A DNA stretch of 64,000 bases from Actinomycetota bacterium (GCA_018268675.1 JAFDWB010000079.1:61999-125998), one strand, 5' to 3'; positions 38,073-49,192 are shown, counted from the stretch's first letter. Notes: generated from the letters alone by a model not told the origin. Translations and numbers: made by a program.

Positions 38073-39770
38073 ATGAGAGCTGCCGATGCGTTGATGGAAT
38101 CTTTGAAGGCGGAGGGCGTCACGAACGTCTTCGGGATCCCCGGCGGGGCCAACCTGCCGATGTACGACGCGGTCGTCGACGCCGACTTCCGCCACGTCCA
38201 GACCCGCCACGAGCAGGGCGCCGGGCACGCCGCCGAGGGGTACGCCAAGGCGAGCGGCAGGGTCGGGGTCGCCTTCGCCACCTCGGGGCCGGGCGCGACC
38301 AACCTGATCACCGCGATCGCCGACGCGATGCTCGACTCGGTCCCCACCGTCTTCATCACCGGCCAGGTGAAAACCGAGCTGATCGGCACCGACGGTTTCC
38401 AGGAGGCCGACATCCTCGGCGCCACGTTGCCGTTCGTGAAGCACTCCTTCCAGGTGACCGACGCGCGGCAGATCCCCGAGTACGTCCACGAGGCCTTCCA
38501 CGTCGCCTCGACCGGGCGCCCCGGGCCGGTCCTGCTCGACGTCCCCTCCGACCTCTTCCGCGCCGACATCGAGTACGAGGCGCGCACCGAGCCGGTCGAG
38601 CTCCCCGGCTACAAGCCCTCCACCGAGGGCAACATCAAACAGATCCGGATCGCCGCCAAAGCGCTCGCGAACGCGCGCCGGCCGGTCTTCTACACGGGTG
38701 GCGGGGTGGTCAACGCGAACGCCTCCGAGGAGCTCCGCGAGCTGGTCGCCTCCGACCAGTTCCCGGTCACCTCGACCCTGATGGGCCTCGGCGCCTTCCC
38801 CGCCTCGAGCGACCGCTGGCTCGGCATGCTCGGCATGCACGGCACCTTCACCGCCAACATGGCGATGGACCGCGCCGACCTGATCGTCGCGATCGGCGCC
38901 CGCTTCGACGACCGGATCACCGGCAAGCTGGACGAGTTCGCCCCACACGCGAAAATCATCCACATCGACATCGACCCGGCGGAGATCTCGAAGAACGTCG
39001 GCGCCCACATCCCGATCGTCGGCGACGTCAAGCAGGTGCTGCCGAAGCTGACCCGTGAGTACCGGGCCCTGCAGACCGATTCCGGCCGGATGGAGGCCTG
39101 GTGGTCGCAGCTGCGCACCTGGATGCAGGAGCACCCGCTCTTCTACGAGCCCGGCGCCGGCGGCGAGGTGAAGCCGCAGCTGATGGTGGAGACGCTGCGC
39201 AAGGTGACCGGCGGCGAAGCGATCGTCGCCTCCGACGTCGGCCAGCACCAGATGTGGGCGGCGCAGTACTACGGCTTCGACAAGCCGCGGCGCTGGATCA
39301 ACTCGGGCGGCCTGGGGACGATGGGCTTCGGGCTCCCGGCGGCGATCGGTGCCAAGGTCGCCTGCCCGGAGGAGCTGGTGACCTGCATCTCCGGCGACGG
39401 CAGCCTGATCATGAACGTCCAGGAGTTCGCGACCTGCGTCGACGAGAACGTCCCGGTCAAGGTCTTCCTGATGAACAACGGCTACATGGGCATGGTCCGC
39501 CAGTGGCAGCAGCTCTTCTGGGACCGCCGCTACAGCGCCGTGCAGATGGGCTCGAGCCCCGACTGGGTGAAGCTCGCCGAGGCCTTCGGCGCGACCGGCC
39601 TGCGGGTCGAGGACGCGGCCGACCTCGAGGACACGATGCGGGCGGCGATCGAGGCCGACGGGCCGGCCCTGGTCGACATCCGCGTCACCCAGGAGGAGAA
39701 CGTCTACCCGATGATCGCGCCGGGCACCCCGGCCCGCGAGATGGTCGAGGCGCCGGGGCTGGTCCGCTGA
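38073..39770 (+). CDS. ilvB: acetolactate synthase large subunit
   Basis: ThDP- and FAD-dependent first common step of branched-chain amino acid synthesis. 565 residues. Catalytic Glu in [18 protein letters not shown], the ThDP fold [16 protein letters not shown] with [12 protein letters not shown], and the [14 protein letters not shown] flap are all present. ATG chosen 11 bases after TAGCAT (38056-38061), since [20 protein letters not shown] is the usual N-terminus. The stop overlaps ilvN as TGATG. Confidence 0.96.
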   Translation: MRAADALMESLKAEGVTNVFGIPGGANLPMYDAVVDADFRHVQTRHEQGAGHAAEGYAKASGRVGVAFATSGPGATNLITAIADAMLDSVPTVFITGQVKTELIGTDGFQEADILGATLPFVKHSFQVTDARQIPEYVHEAFHVASTGRPGPVLLDVPSDLFRADIEYEARTEPVELPGYKPSTEGNIKQIRIAAKALANARRPVFYTGGGVVNANASEELRELVASDQFPVTSTLMGLGAFPASSDRWLGMLGMHGTFTANMAMDRADLIVAIGARFDDRITGKLDEFAPHAKIIHIDIDPAEISKNVGAHIPIVGDVKQVLPKLTREYRALQTDSGRMEAWWSQLRTWMQEHPLFYEPGAGGEVKPQLMVETLRKVTGGEAIVASDVGQHQMWAAQYYGFDKPRRWINSGGLGTMGFGLPAAIGAKVACPEELVTCISGDGSLIMNVQEFATCVDENVPVKVFLMNNGYMGMVRQWQQLFWDRRYSAVQMGSSPDWVKLAEAFGATGLRVEDAADLEDTMRAAIEADGPALVDIRVTQEENVYPMIAPGTPAREMVEAPGLVR

Positions 39771-40315
39771 TGGAGGCCGGCACCCCGGATCTCGTGAAAC
39801 TGGAGGACCTGCGGGTCCCCGGGCAGCTGAGCGGGCGCAAACACATCCTCTCGATCCTGGTGGAGAACAAGCCGGGCGTGCTGGCGCGCGTCGCCGGGCT
39901 CTTCTCGCGGCGCGGCTTCAACATCGACACGCTGGCGGTCGGGCCGACCGACGACCCGAGCATCTCGCGGATCACGCTGACCCTCGACGGCGCCGTCCAC
40001 CCGATCGATCAGGTGACCAAGCAGCTGCACAAGCTCGTCAACGTGCTGAAGATCCGCGACATGGAGCCGGAGGATACGGTCGCCCGCGAGATGGCCCTGT
40101 TCAAGGTCTCCGCGGCGGTCGAGAACCGCGCCGAGATCATCCAGTTCGCCGACATCTTCCGCGCCAAAATCGTCGACGTGGCGCGCCGCACGATGACCAT
40201 CGAGGTCACCGGCTCGGCCGACAAGATCGAGGCCTTCGAGCGGATGATCCGCCCCCACGGACTGGTGGAAATGGTCCGCACCGGCGAGATCGCGATCGCC
40301 CGTGGTCACGAGTGA
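39770..40315 (+). CDS. ilvN: acetolactate synthase regulatory subunit
   Basis: 181 residues. An ACT domain near the start (LSILVENKPGVLARVAGLFSRRGFNI) binds valine for feedback control. The C-terminal half activates IlvB. About 20 extra residues precede the ACT domain. ATG overlaps the ilvB stop, so the subunits are made in step. The end overlaps menF by 14 bases, joining branched-chain and menaquinone genes in one transcription unit. Confidence 0.95.
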   Translation: MEAGTPDLVKLEDLRVPGQLSGRKHILSILVENKPGVLARVAGLFSRRGFNIDTLAVGPTDDPSISRITLTLDGAVHPIDQVTKQLHKLVNVLKIRDMEPEDTVAREMALFKVSAAVENRAEIIQFADIFRAKIVDVARRTMTIEVTGSADKIEAFERMIRPHGLVEMVRTGEIAIARGHE

Positions 40316-41690
40316 CGCGCTCCTAGGGGCGCTCGAGCGGGGCATAGCGGCGGGGCGGCGGACGCTGGTGAGCGTCAGCGCGGCGGTCGATCTTCGCGAC
40401 CCCTGCGCGGCGATCTTCGCCGCCCGTCTGGCGAGTGACCGCTGGTTCTGCTGGGAGCAGCCCGACCGCGAGTTCGCGCTGGCCGGGATGGGGGTCGCGC
40501 ACGAGGCGTCCTCGCGGGGCGAGCGGCGCTTCGAGGAGGTCGCCGCGGCGGCCGGGGAGGCGCTCCGCGACGCGATCCTCGACCAGCCGACCGGGCTGTT
40601 CGCCGGGGCCGGGCCGGTCTGGCTCGGCGGCTTCTCCTTCGACCCGGAGGGCGGCGGCAGCGCGAACTGGAGTTCGTTCGAGCCCGGTTCGCTCTTCCTG
40701 CCCGAGGTCTCGATCTGCCGGACCGGGGAGGAGGCGTTCCTCACCGTCAACGCGATCGTCGGGCCGGGAGAGGACGCCGAGCGGCGCGCCGCCGCGCTCG
40801 GCGCGCGCCTCGCGGTACTGGACGCGTCCAGCTTCACCCTGCCGCTGCTCGACCCGCACCCGACCGCCCGCCCCGAGATCCGCAGCGCCAGGCCGCCCCG
40901 CGCCTTCGAAGACGCGGTCGAGGAGGCGACAGCGCGGATCGCGACGGGGGAGATGGAGAAGGTCGTGCTCGCGCGCGAGGTGATCGTCAGCGCCGCCGCC
41001 GCTCACGATCCGGCCTCGATCTTCGGCGGCATGCGCGAGCAGTTTCCGGCCTGCTTCTGCTTCTGCGCCGGCACGCCGGAGGCCGCCTTCGTCGGCGCCA
41101 GCCCCGAGCTCCTCGTGCGGCGCAGCGGCGCCGGCGTCTCCACCGTAGCCCTCGCCGGCTCCACCCGCCGCAGCTCCGATCCGGCCGTCGACGACCACCT
41201 CGGCGAGCGCCTCATGCGCAACGAGAAGGACCGCCGCGAGCACCGCATCGTCGCCGAGCGCATCGTCCGCCGGCTCCGTCCCCACGCGGTCTGGGTCGAG
41301 ACCGGCCCCGAGCCCGCGATCGTCAAGATCGCCAACATCCAGCACCTGGCCACCCCGGTGATCGCCCAGCTTGCCGACCCCCGCTCGGCGGTCGAGCTCG
41401 CCGGCCTCCTCCACCCGACCCCGGCGGTGGGCGGCGAGCCCTGGCCCGCCGCCGCGACCCCCCTCACCGAGCTCGAGCAGATGGACCGCGGCTGGTACGC
41501 CGCCCCGGTCGGCTGGATGGACGCCACCGAGGACGGCGAATTCTGCGTCGCCCTCCGCAGCGCCCTCCTGCGCGACCGCGACGCCCACCTCTTCGCCGGC
41601 GTCGGCGTCGTCGCCGGCTCCGACCCCGAGGCCGAGCTGGCGGAGACGGAGACGAAGCTGCAGGCGATGCTGGCGCTGGTGGCCGATTGA
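40302..41690 (+). CDS. menF: isochorismate synthase
   Basis: Chorismate to isochorismate, first step of menaquinone synthesis (a salicylate or siderophore role is possible but menD, menC, menA and menE follow). 462 residues. C-terminal chorismate-binding domain: EKVVLAREV, AAFVGASPELLVRR, ALAGSTRR, EKDRREHRIV, HLATPV, LHPTPAVGGEP. The catalytic Lys of the EKVVLAR block and the late Glu residues binding Mg are present. GTG start inside the end of ilvN. Confidence 0.92.
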   Translation: MVTSDALLGALERGIAAGRRTLVSVSAAVDLRDPCAAIFAARLASDRWFCWEQPDREFALAGMGVAHEASSRGERRFEEVAAAAGEALRDAILDQPTGLFAGAGPVWLGGFSFDPEGGGSANWSSFEPGSLFLPEVSICRTGEEAFLTVNAIVGPGEDAERRAAALGARLAVLDASSFTLPLLDPHPTARPEIRSARPPRAFEDAVEEATARIATGEMEKVVLAREVIVSAAAAHDPASIFGGMREQFPACFCFCAGTPEAAFVGASPELLVRRSGAGVSTVALAGSTRRSSDPAVDDHLGERLMRNEKDRREHRIVAERIVRRLRPHAVWVETGPEPAIVKIANIQHLATPVIAQLADPRSAVELAGLLHPTPAVGGEPWPAAATPLTELEQMDRGWYAAPVGWMDATEDGEFCVALRSALLRDRDAHLFAGVGVVAGSDPEAELAETETKLQAMLALVAD

Positions 41691-42787
41691 CCGCTCGGCC
41701 CATGCTCGTCGCGAGCGTCGCGGCGATCCTGGCGGCCGTCGCCGCGCTCACCGTCGTCGGCTCCCCGATGGACGCGGCCGTGGGCGCGGCTCCGCTCCCG
41801 TCAGGGCCGCGGCTCGTGGTCGGGGTGATGCGGGTCGGGGCCGAAGTGGATACCGAACTCCTCTCCATCGGCCCCGCCGGCGAGGACCCGCAGGTGCTCG
41901 CCCACGGCAACGGCAATCCCGGCGAACCTTCCTTCGAACACCCCAACTGGAACCTGGACGGCACCGAACTGGCGTTCTTCGGACCCGGTCGCGGATCGAA
42001 CGCGGTCTTCCGCGGCGACGCCGACGGTGGGCACCTCCGGCTGCTTGCCGACTCTGAACGACTGGGGGGTCGCGCCAGTGCCCCCCTGCCGGAACCGCTA
42101 TTCGACCCTCGGACCGGCGCGGTCGTCGTCGCCGCCCTCCACGTGGCGAAGGGGAGACACCGACCGAGGATCCGCGAGGAGTTCTGGGTGCTGCCGTCGG
42201 ACGGAGGGCGGCCGCACCGCCTCAGCAGCGCCCCGGTCACCCGCCGGCACCCCTCGGTGGTCTACCCGTACTCGACCGCGCCGAGCGGCATGATCGTGGC
42301 CACCCGGCGCGACCCGCGCGGGCGGGGCATCGTGATGGTCGATCCGCGCACCAGCGCCGCCCGCACGGTGGTAGCGATGACGACGCAGCGGGAAGGGTCC
42401 CTCGACCCGGCGATCTCGCCCGACGGCAAGGAGATCGTCTTCGAGGTCGACACGGTCAGGCGGGGCCGCCACAACAAGCCGGGCAGCGTATCGAGCACCG
42501 ACCTGATGATCGTTCCGGCCACAGGTGGAAAGCCGAAGCTGCTGGCTCGGGTCGAGGGTGGGGCGAGTTGGCCCTCGTGGGACCCCTCTGGCTCACGGAT
42601 CGCGTTCACGGCGCTCAACGTGGGCCAGGCCCTCTCGTTCGGGCCCCAGGTTGGCAATTCCGTGATGGAGATCAACGCCGACGGCACCTGCCTGACCCAG
42701 GTCTACTCGCCCGGCCGGGCGGGTGCCGTCCAGGGCGCGGCCTGGGAACCCGGCCCCGGACGAGGCGCCGGGCCGATCAGCTGCTGA
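41687..42787 (+). CDS. exported TolB-like beta-propeller protein
   Basis: 366 residues with a signal peptide (about 5-31). PD40-type propeller blades can be recognised by HPNWNLDGTELAFFG, DPAISPDGKEIVFEV and WPSWDPSGSRIAFTA. One Cys pair near the end (TCLTQ and ISC) may close the ring. Substrate or partner unknown. TTG at 41687 overlaps the menF stop; ATG at 41702 is the alternative and keeps the signal peptide. Its end overlaps the convergent menD end by 11 bases. No apparent link to menaquinone. Confidence 0.78.
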   Translation: MTARPMLVASVAAILAAVAALTVVGSPMDAAVGAAPLPSGPRLVVGVMRVGAEVDTELLSIGPAGEDPQVLAHGNGNPGEPSFEHPNWNLDGTELAFFGPGRGSNAVFRGDADGGHLRLLADSERLGGRASAPLPEPLFDPRTGAVVVAALHVAKGRHRPRIREEFWVLPSDGGRPHRLSSAPVTRRHPSVVYPYSTAPSGMIVATRRDPRGRGIVMVDPRTSAARTVVAMTTQREGSLDPAISPDGKEIVFEVDTVRRGRHNKPGSVSSTDLMIVPATGGKPKLLARVEGGASWPSWDPSGSRIAFTALNVGQALSFGPQVGNSVMEINADGTCLTQVYSPGRAGAVQGAAWEPGPGRGAGPISC

Positions 42788-44609
42788 GTGCGGCGAGAAC
42801 CCGCCCGGTGACGCGCCGGTGGGCGGCGACGTTCGCGTGGCGGTCGGTCCGCACCTCGATCAGGCCGGTGCCTGCGGCCAGGGCAGGGGGGAGCTCGGCG
42901 AGGGACTCGAGGCGCCGATAGGGGAGATCAAACAGCGCGGCGGCGCGCTCGACCGAGACTGCGCGGGGCGTGCCGAAGAGGGCCTCGAACTCGGCGCCGT
43001 CGAGAATCGCTTGCTGCGGCAGGAAGTGGAAGATGCCGCCGCCGCCGTTGTCGATGACGAGGATGCGGACCGGCGTGGTGACATCGCGCAGCGCGGCGAG
43101 GCCGCCGATGTCGTGAAGGAACCCCAGCTCGCCGGTGACGATCGTGGTCGGCCGCCCGCTCGCCTGCGCCGCCCCGATCCCGGAGGAGATGAGCCCGTCG
43201 ATCCCGTTCGCCCCCCGGTTGCAGAGAAACAACACATCGGCGTCGCCAGGCTCCACAAAGCTCTCCTGATCCCGGATCGGCATCGAGGAAGCCGTGTAGA
43301 CGAGGTCCCCGTCGCGATGGGCCTTTCCGAGCGCAAGGTGTAGCGCCGCCTCCTCGATCACGGATCCCTCGCCGAACCCACGCAGCTCTTCATCAATCGC
43401 GTTCCGGGCAATGGCCTCAGCCTGGAGCCAAGCCTCGGGAGCGGGACGGGAGACCCCCTGAGCGAACCTCCCCGCAGTTCGTGAGCGAAGGGGGTCTCCC
43501 GTCCCGCCCTCGCCTGCTCGTCCCTCGGCATTGCGTTCGAGCCGCTCCGCCCAACCACTCGCCGCCTCCGTCGGGTCCACCCGCAGGATGGCCGCCGCCC
43601 GCCCGGTCGGCTCGTTCCACCCCCCCGTCGGATCGACCACGATCTGGTCCGCCCCCGACGCCGCGAGCCACCGCCGCAACGGCTTGCTCGTAGGCATCTC
43701 GCCGAACCGCAGCACCAGCTCCGGCACGACCCCGCGCGCCCAGTGTTCGTCCCGCAGCAGGGTGTCGTAGGTGGAGACGACGTAGGAGCGGTCGTGTGGC
43801 CCGAGGCGCATCTGCGACGTCGGCTCGGCGAGGATCGGGAAGCCGGAGGCGCGGGCGAGGTGGGCGAGGGGCTCACGCAGCTCGGGGTCGGTCTGGCGTC
43901 CGGCGATGATGACGCCCGCGATCGCGTCGCCGATGTGGCCCGCGACCTCGTCGAGGACGAACTCGGTCGGCTCGAGGTCCACGCGGGTGACCGCGGTGAG
44001 GGGACGGCCCTCGCGGCCGTGGAGGGCGAGCTCGTCGGTGGCGGTGACCGCGCCGTCGACCGGCACCGGCGCCAGCGGCTCGCGCCAGGGGAGGTTCAGG
44101 TGGACGGGGCCGGGGCGGATCTCGCCGCGCGCCCGGGCGAGCGCCCGGCAGGCGACCGAGCGTATGTGGAGGAGGCCCGAGTCGTCGGCGTCGTGGGTGC
44201 CGACTTCGCAGAACCAGCGCACCGACTCGCCGAAGGTCTTGAGCTGGTCGATCGTCTGCCCGGCGCCGATGCCGCGCAGCTCCGGCGGCCGGTCGGCGCT
44301 CAGGACGACCAGCGGCAGCGCCGACTCGTCGGCCTCGGCGACCGCCGGGTGGTAGTTGGCGAGCGCCGTCCCCGAGGTGCAGAGGAGCGCCACCGGCTCG
44401 CTGGCCGCCTGCGCGGCCCCGAGGGCGAAGAAGGCGGCGGAGCGCTCGTCGACGATCACCGTCACCTCGATCCCCGGCTCCCGCCACAGCGCCACCGCGA
44501 GCGGCGTCGAGCGCGACCCGGGCGAGACGACCGCCCGCCGCAACCCGCCCCGCGCCAGCTCCTCGGCGAAGGCGGAGGCGAGCGCGGTGTTGGCATTCGT
44601 GGGGTCCAT
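42777..44609 (-). CDS. menD: 2-succinyl-5-enolpyruvyl-6-hydroxy-3-cyclohexene-1-carboxylate synthase
   Basis: ThDP enzyme condensing isochorismate with 2-oxoglutarate in menaquinone synthesis. It starts MDPTNANTALASAFAEELAR; SPGSRSTPLAVAL and DERSAAFFALGAA (ThDP Glu) are the MenD N-terminal blocks, and VIDNGGGGIFHFLP the ThDP/Mg region. 610 residues, long for the family. About 22 residues near 370-392 (GDPLRSRTAGRFAQGVS and neighbours) are encoded by a palindromic element (43441-43507) inserted in frame between the middle and C-terminal domains. Start chosen at 44609; the frame remains open upstream but adds nothing conserved. Confidence 0.93.
   Translation of the reverse strand: MDPTNANTALASAFAEELARGGLRRAVVSPGSRSTPLAVALWREPGIEVTVIVDERSAAFFALGAAQAASEPVALLCTSGTALANYHPAVAEADESALPLVVLSADRPPELRGIGAGQTIDQLKTFGESVRWFCEVGTHDADDSGLLHIRSVACRALARARGEIRPGPVHLNLPWREPLAPVPVDGAVTATDELALHGREGRPLTAVTRVDLEPTEFVLDEVAGHIGDAIAGVIIAGRQTDPELREPLAHLARASGFPILAEPTSQMRLGPHDRSYVVSTYDTLLRDEHWARGVVPELVLRFGEMPTSKPLRRWLAASGADQIVVDPTGGWNEPTGRAAAILRVDPTEAASGWAERLERNAEGRAGEGGTGDPLRSRTAGRFAQGVSRPAPEAWLQAEAIARNAIDEELRGFGEGSVIEEAALHLALGKAHRDGDLVYTASSMPIRDQESFVEPGDADVLFLCNRGANGIDGLISSGIGAAQASGRPTTIVTGELGFLHDIGGLAALRDVTTPVRILVIDNGGGGIFHFLPQQAILDGAEFEALFGTPRAVSVERAAALFDLPYRRLESLAELPPALAAGTGLIEVRTDRHANVAAHRRVTGRVLAALSS
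43441..43507. repeat. 67-bp palindrome inside menD
   Basis: Perfect 19-bp arms (43441-43459 and 43489-43507) around GAGCGAACCTCCCCGCAGTT, whose GCGAAC/GTTCGT ends can pair further. It is homologous, in the opposite orientation, to 37969-38039. The frame is kept, so MenD carries the translated element. Confidence 0.9.
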
Positions 44610-44655
44610 GGGGGTGCTCGCTGAAGGATCAGTGCTGCATGACAACCAAAATGCT

Positions 44656-45690
44656 TCAGCCGTGCCTGATTTGGTGGTGTCGCAGTGAATCCTCGTCGAT
44701 GACGACGCCGAGGCCCGGTCCCGGCGCCTCGTGCAGGAGGTCGCCCTCGAGCCGGCATTCCTCGGCGGCGATCGTCTCGCGGAAGAGGCGCTGCGTCGCC
44801 AGGCCGTGGGCGAGGCGCGCCTCGGCGGACACCTGGGAGTCGACCCACTCCGCCAGCCGGCGCCCGATCGCGATCCCGACGGGGCCGTCGAGGGCGCTGG
44901 CGACATAGGTCCGCATCACGCCCGCGATCTCCCGGCCCGCCTCGATCCCGCCGACCTTCGACAGCTTCACCCCGGTGATCCCGAACCCGTGTTCGCGCAC
45001 CGACTCCTCCGCGTCGCCCACGGTGACGATGCTCTCGTCGCCCGCCAGCGGGATCGGCGTCCGCTGCGCCAGCTGTGCCGCCTCCGCGATCGTCGCCACC
45101 GGCTGCTCGACGAGCTCGATCCCCAACGGCTCGACCGCGGCGAGAATCTGCGTCGCCTCCTCGAGCGACCACGCCGCGTTCGCGTCGAGCCGGATCTTCG
45201 CCTCCGGCCCGAGCGCCGCCCGCACCGCTTCGACCTGCCCCACGTCGTCGCCCGCTCCGACCTTCAGCTTGAACGTCCCGAACCCGGCCTTCGCCCATCG
45301 CATCGCATCCGCCGCGACCTCCGCCGGCGCTCCGCTCACGAGCGTCGCGTTGCACCGGACGGGTAGGCGCTCGCCCTTCGTCTCCCGCCGCTTCTCCTCG
45401 AGGTCCAGGAGCGCGGTCGACAACGCGCACCGCGCCGGCGGCGAGAGCCCCTCGCCAATCTCCGGGGTCCTCCCCAGCGCCTCCAGTTCCCGCGCCACGT
45501 CCGCGATCCCGACCCCGCCGCGCAGCGACAGCGGCACCGCTTCGCCGAGCCCCTCGACCCCGTCCTCGTCCCTGATCCGCAGCAGCACCATCTCCCGCCG
45601 CGTCAGCCGCCCGCGCGCCGTCACGTACGGCTCCCTGAACGGCAGCGCGTACGGGATCACCTCGACCGCGGCGAGGCGCACGGCGTCCAT
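44656..45690 (-). CDS. menC: o-succinylbenzoate synthase
   Basis: Enolase-superfamily dehydratase turning SHCHC into o-succinylbenzoate. Barrel motifs in order: FGTFKLKVG (KxK acid/base Lys), LDANAAW, ELVEQPV, LAGDES (the three Mg ligands) and ITGVKLSKVGG (second Lys). 344 residues. Some family members are muconate cycloisomerases or dipeptide epimerases, but position between menA and menD fixes the assignment. It starts right after menA and ends 46 bases before menD. Confidence 0.92.
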   Translation of the reverse strand: MDAVRLAAVEVIPYALPFREPYVTARGRLTRREMVLLRIRDEDGVEGLGEAVPLSLRGGVGIADVARELEALGRTPEIGEGLSPPARCALSTALLDLEEKRRETKGERLPVRCNATLVSGAPAEVAADAMRWAKAGFGTFKLKVGAGDDVGQVEAVRAALGPEAKIRLDANAAWSLEEATQILAAVEPLGIELVEQPVATIAEAAQLAQRTPIPLAGDESIVTVGDAEESVREHGFGITGVKLSKVGGIEAGREIAGVMRTYVASALDGPVGIAIGRRLAEWVDSQVSAEARLAHGLATQRLFRETIAAEECRLEGDLLHEAPGPGLGVVIDEDSLRHHQIRHG

Positions 45691-45691
45691 C

Positions 45692-46570
45692 TCAGACCGA
45701 CAGCAGCAGGCCGATCGTGACCAGCAGGCTGTAGACGGCCAGCAGGCCGCCGGTCGCGGCCAGGGCCTTGTTCAGCGCCGGGCCGTCGGTCCGCGTTTCC
45801 AGGGCCCGGATCGGTTTCACCGCCAGTGGCGCCGCGACGAGGCCGAGCAGCGGCCACCACTCGCATTCGCCCGCCCAGATCGTGAAGGGCAGCAGCACGA
45901 ACGCCCCGACCACGAGGATCTTGTACGTGTTGATCGCGTTGGCGCGGCCCATCCGCACCGCCGAGGTCATCTTGCCCGCGCGCCGGTCGGTCTCCAGGTC
46001 GCGCACGTTGTTGACGACGAGGATCGCGGTGGCGAGGAAGCCGACCGCGATCGAGAGCCCCAGCGGCAGCGTCGCCACGGTCTCGGTCTGCACGTAGAAG
46101 CTGCCGTTCACCGCGACCAGGCCGAAGAAGAGGAAGACGAAGACCTCGCCGAGCCCGGCGTAGCCGTAGGGGCGCGGACCGCCGGTGTAGAGGACCCCGG
46201 CGGCGATCGAGGCGGCGCCGACGAGGAGGATCACCCAGCCCGCGACGATCGCCAGGTAGATCCCGCAGGCGACGGCGACGCCGAAGGCGACCCAGGTGGC
46301 GGTGAGGACGCGGCGCGGCGTCACCAGGCCCGCCGAGGTCACCCGCACCGGCCCGAGCCGGTCCGCCGTATCGGCGCCGCGCCGCGCGTCGGAATAATCG
46401 TTCGCGAGGTTGGTCCCGATCTGGATGAAGATCGAGCCGACCAGCGCGGCGACGAAGGCGAGCCAGCGCGGCAGGTGCCCGGCGTACTGCCAGGCCGCCG
46501 CGGTGCCCACGAGGACCGGCGCGATCGCCGCGGGCAGAGTCCGCGGCCGTGCCGCCTGGACCCAGATCAC
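45692..46570 (-). CDS. menA: 1,4-dihydroxy-2-naphthoate polyprenyltransferase
   Basis: UbiA-superfamily integral membrane prenyltransferase attaching the isoprenoid tail to give demethylmenaquinone. About eight or nine helices. First Asp-rich motif NLANDYSDARRGADTADR followed by GPVRVTSAG, and the second motif as VNNVRDLETDRRAGK. 292 residues. GTG start, divergent from menE with 38 bases between starts. First gene of menA-menC-menD. Confidence 0.93.
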   Translation of the reverse strand: MIWVQAARPRTLPAAIAPVLVGTAAAWQYAGHLPRWLAFVAALVGSIFIQIGTNLANDYSDARRGADTADRLGPVRVTSAGLVTPRRVLTATWVAFGVAVACGIYLAIVAGWVILLVGAASIAAGVLYTGGPRPYGYAGLGEVFVFLFFGLVAVNGSFYVQTETVATLPLGLSIAVGFLATAILVVNNVRDLETDRRAGKMTSAVRMGRANAINTYKILVVGAFVLLPFTIWAGECEWWPLLGLVAAPLAVKPIRALETRTDGPALNKALAATGGLLAVYSLLVTIGLLLSV

Positions 46571-46608
46571 CGGGCCTGCCGCTCCCGCTCGTGCATGATG
46601 GAGACGAT

Positions 46609-47934
46609 ATGAGAATCGACGACTGGCTCGCTCAGCGGGCGCAGAGCTGCCCCGAGCGGATCGCCTTGATCGCCGAAGGAGCCGAGGTCACCTACGCCGA
46701 GCTGGAGGCCGAAGCGACCTGGGTGGCGCGCCGGCTCGCCGCCCACGGGGTGCGCCGCGGCTCGACCGCGGCCCTCACCATGCACCCACGCCGCGAGCAG
46801 GTGGTCCTCGCCCACGCGCTGATGAAGGTCGGCGCGGCGCTCCTGCCGCTCAGCCCGCGCCTCACCGAGGCCGAGCGGGCGCGCGTCGTCGCCCTGGTCG
46901 AGCCGATGGTCGACCTCGACGACCCCGGCCTCCTCACCCAGACCGAGGCCGACCTGCCGCTGCTCGGCGAGCACGTGATGGACGACATCTGCGCCTACGT
47001 CCTCAGCTCCGGCAGCACCGGGGCGCCGAAGCCGATCGGCCTCACCTACGGCAACTTCCTCTGGAGCGCGGTCGGCGGGGCCTTCAACATCGGCGTCGAC
47101 CCCGGGGACCGCTGGCTCTGCTGCATGCCGCTCGCCCACATCGGCGGGCTCAGCATCGTGGTGCGCTCGGCGATCTACGGGACGACCGCGGTCCTCCACG
47201 ACGGCTTCGACGTCGACCGGGTGGCGCGGTCGCTGGCCGAGGAACCGATCAGCGTCGTCTCGCTCGTCACGACGATGCTGAAGCGGCTGCTCGACGCGGG
47301 CGCCGACCTCGCCGGGCCACGGGCGATCCTGGTCGGTGGCGGGCCGGTGCCGGAGGCGATCCTCGCCGAGGCGATCGACCGCGGCGCCACCGTCGTCCAG
47401 ACCTACGGCCTCACCGAGACCTGCTCGCAGGTGACGACGCTCGCCCCCGAGGACGCGCGGCGCAAGCTCGGCTCGGCGGGGCGCCCGCTGCTGACCAGCC
47501 ACGTGCGGATCCGCGACGGCGAGATCCTGGTCCAGGGGCCGACCGTGGCGCCCGGCCAGGCCGACGAGTCGGGCTGGCTCCACACCGGTGACCTCGGCCA
47601 CATCGACGAGGAAGGCTTCCTCTACGTGCAGGACCGGATCGACGACATGATCGTCACCGGTGGCGAGAACGTCGTCCCCTCCGAGGTCGAGGACGTGCTG
47701 CTGCTCCACCCGGCGGTGGCCGACGCGGCGGTGGTCGGGAGGGAGGACCCGGAGTGGCAGCAGGCGGTGACCGCGGTCGTCGTCCTCGCGCCCGATGCCG
47801 AGGTCACCCCGGACGAGCTCCGCCACCATTGCGCCGCGACCCTGGCCCCTTACAAGGTGCCGAAGCGGGTCGAGCTGGCGGCGGCGCTGCCGCGCACGCC
47901 GTCGGGCAAGTTGATGCGGCGGGCGCTCCGTTAG
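46609..47934 (+). CDS. menE: o-succinylbenzoate-CoA ligase
   Basis: ANL-superfamily enzyme adenylating o-succinylbenzoate and forming its CoA ester. P-loop [14 protein letters not shown], motif [42 protein letters not shown], and the catalytic Lys in [11 protein letters not shown]. 441 residues, normal for MenE. ATG at 46609, with GGAG five bases upstream and CATGAT before that. It ends 31 bases before ilvC, which has its own -10. Confidence 0.92.
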   Translation: MRIDDWLAQRAQSCPERIALIAEGAEVTYAELEAEATWVARRLAAHGVRRGSTAALTMHPRREQVVLAHALMKVGAALLPLSPRLTEAERARVVALVEPMVDLDDPGLLTQTEADLPLLGEHVMDDICAYVLSSGSTGAPKPIGLTYGNFLWSAVGGAFNIGVDPGDRWLCCMPLAHIGGLSIVVRSAIYGTTAVLHDGFDVDRVARSLAEEPISVVSLVTTMLKRLLDAGADLAGPRAILVGGGPVPEAILAEAIDRGATVVQTYGLTETCSQVTTLAPEDARRKLGSAGRPLLTSHVRIRDGEILVQGPTVAPGQADESGWLHTGDLGHIDEEGFLYVQDRIDDMIVTGGENVVPSEVEDVLLLHPAVADAAVVGREDPEWQQAVTAVVVLAPDAEVTPDELRHHCAATLAPYKVPKRVELAAALPRTPSGKLMRRALR

Positions 47935-47965
47935 CGAGGCGGGCTCTCCGCTAGCCTGCTCGCCC

Positions 47966-48970
<1,005 letters not shown>

Positions 48971-49086
48971 CCGGCGCTGCGCGGCGCGCCTTGGCCCGCG
49001 CCGTCCCGGGCGTCCCGTCACAGGGATGGCAAGGGACGGTGCGCCTTCCGCCGACAACAGCGCGCGTTACGTGAGCCTCTTCTATG

Positions 49087-49147
49087 CCCCACGTTGATGG
49101 GCCGAAAACCTGACATATAGGCGGGTTTTCGGCCCATCAACGTGGGG
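49087..49147. repeat. 61-bp perfect palindrome (copy 1)
   Basis: Arms 49087-49110 and 49124-49147 are perfectly complementary over 24 bases (CCCCACGTTGATGGGCCGAA and on) around TGACATATAGGCG. The inner 49 bases are identical, inverted, to 61240-61288. Confidence 0.93.
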
Positions 49148-49192
49148 GGCGCCCAGGGGGCGGCGCGTGTCTCCTTCCGCTGTTGGAAATCC

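Noticed and set aside
43441..43507. Frameshift or pseudogene in menD
   Set aside because: The inserted palindrome keeps the frame, and all MenD motifs on both sides are intact.
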